Shown here: positions 36,259 to 36,749 of the stretch, piece after piece
Layout of the letters: every line of letters begins with the position of its first letter
Numbering within the stretch: position 1 is the stretch's first letter
Origin: Porticoccaceae bacterium UBA2002
GTDB lineage: Bacteria > Pseudomonadota > Gammaproteobacteria > Pseudomonadales > Porticoccaceae
Reading direction: 5' to 3'
DNA length: 36,749 nt
Assembly (NCBI GenBank): GCA_002334915.1
Contig: DDCQ01000095.1
Coordinates: forward strand, 37,619-74,367
Notes under the pieces: model-generated
Database searches by the model: none
The model's input: only the letters and a program-made list of their open reading frames with translations
What the model was told of the DNA's origin: nothing
Position numbers and translations under genes: made by a program

Positions 36259-36313
36259 CAATAAGTAACAAAAACAACGCACAGCAACCACAACAGAAGT
36301 ACAAGTATTACGC

Positions 36314-36598
36314 ATGACCAAGTCTGAACTGATCGAAAAAATCTCCGCCAGCCAGGACCAGTTGCCACCCAAAGATGTGGAACTTGCCGTGCGCATGATT
36401 ATCGAGCGAATGACTTCAGCCCTAGTAGCCAACCAACGCATAGAAATCCGCGGCTTTGGCAGCTTCTCCCTGCACTACCGCGCCCCGCGCATGGGCCGCA
36501 ACCCCAAGACCGGCGACCCAGTGCAACTCACCGGCAAATACGTCCCCTACTTCAAACCCGGCAAAGACCTGCGCACCAGAGTCAACGACAGCCTTTAA
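36314..36598 (+). CDS. ihfB: Integration host factor subunit beta
   Basis: IhfB forms, with IhfA, the DNA-bending protein IHF. The 94-residue protein starts [20 protein letters not shown] and has the HU/IHF beta-arm and DNA-binding signature [20 protein letters not shown], followed by [10 protein letters not shown], with the proline of RMGRNPKTG that intercalates DNA. The C-terminus ends in [16 protein letters not shown]. Length and position after rpsA match other gammaproteobacteria and distinguish it from HU and IhfA. Confidence 0.97.
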   Translation: MTKSELIEKISASQDQLPPKDVELAVRMIIERMTSALVANQRIEIRGFGSFSLHYRAPRMGRNPKTGDPVQLTGKYVPYFKPGKDLRTRVNDSL

Positions 36599-36749
36599 TA
36601 CCGCTTACGAGGGAATAGCATCTCAAAGTGGTGCTGAGCGAAAAGTCGTACTGACCGAAAAGAAGTATCATTTTTATCAATGAGAGTACCGAGGCTTCTC
36701 GGTTAACCTAGGGTATTTAGAGTAAGCCGACAGTAGCTATTGAGTGGGA
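36599..36749. other. Region downstream of ihfB to the window end
   Basis: I see no convincing gene in these 151 bases. A hairpin, ACCGAG at 36688-36693 and CTCGGT at 36698-36703 with a GCTT loop, has no T run after it, so it is at best a weak terminator. The lapA-like gene that often follows ihfB would begin beyond the window, if present. Confidence 0.4.

Overview
The window looks like a chromosomal segment of a marine gammaproteobacterium, perhaps of the SAR92/Porticoccaceae or Cellvibrionales type. This placement is inference from gene order and protein character. The signals are a gyrA-pheA-tyrA/aroA-cmk-rpsA-ihfB block with a fused TyrA-AroA protein, a ubiG-mupP-yciK block as in Pseudomonas, and an scpA-scpB-rluB block. 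Almost all of the DNA is coding. No stretch without a gene exceeds about 220 bases, and I see no rRNA, tRNA or CRISPR array.

Layout: (1) 1-4111, plus strand: a possible zipA tail, ligA, a 141-residue protein of unknown function, a 74-residue membrane protein and an MFS transporter. (2) About 4112-4310: a remnant of an IS3-family transposase on the minus strand, lying between the convergent MFS and SpoU methyltransferase genes. (3) 4271-9394, minus strand: SpoU rRNA/tRNA methyltransferase, a Rossmann/DUF2520 protein, PdxJ, a secreted cyclophilin, a YgiM-like SH3 protein, a YciI protein and a VC0807-family membrane protein. (4) 9613-20700, plus strand: a tightly spaced six-gene accessory cluster. 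It encodes a thiamine-diphosphate enzyme of the acetolactate synthase type, two different citrate-synthase-fold proteins that both lack the usual catalytic triad, a TonB-dependent receptor, an orphan periplasmic binding protein, and a 1517-residue hybrid sensor kinase ending in GGDEF and EAL domains. (5) 20758-23924, plus strand: YciO-type protein, ScpA, ScpB, RluB. (6) 23949-27461, minus strand: MtaD, UbiG, MupP, YciK, transcribed in that order. (7) 27632-36598, plus strand: GyrA, PheA, TyrA-AroA, Cmk, RpsA, IhfB.

The accessory cluster (4) is the part most likely to be a little-described system. Its gene spacing suggests one transcript joining a metabolic module (carboligase plus paired citrate-synthase-like proteins), an outer-membrane uptake module and a periplasmic-binding-protein/kinase module whose output would be cyclic di-GMP. 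Part of it, about 10.2-14.0 kb, is visibly richer in A+T than the flanks, which suggests transfer or recombination. The other regions are housekeeping: replication and chromosome segregation (ligA, gyrA, scpAB, ihfB), aromatic amino-acid synthesis, translation, ubiquinone and vitamin B6 synthesis, and cell-wall recycling.
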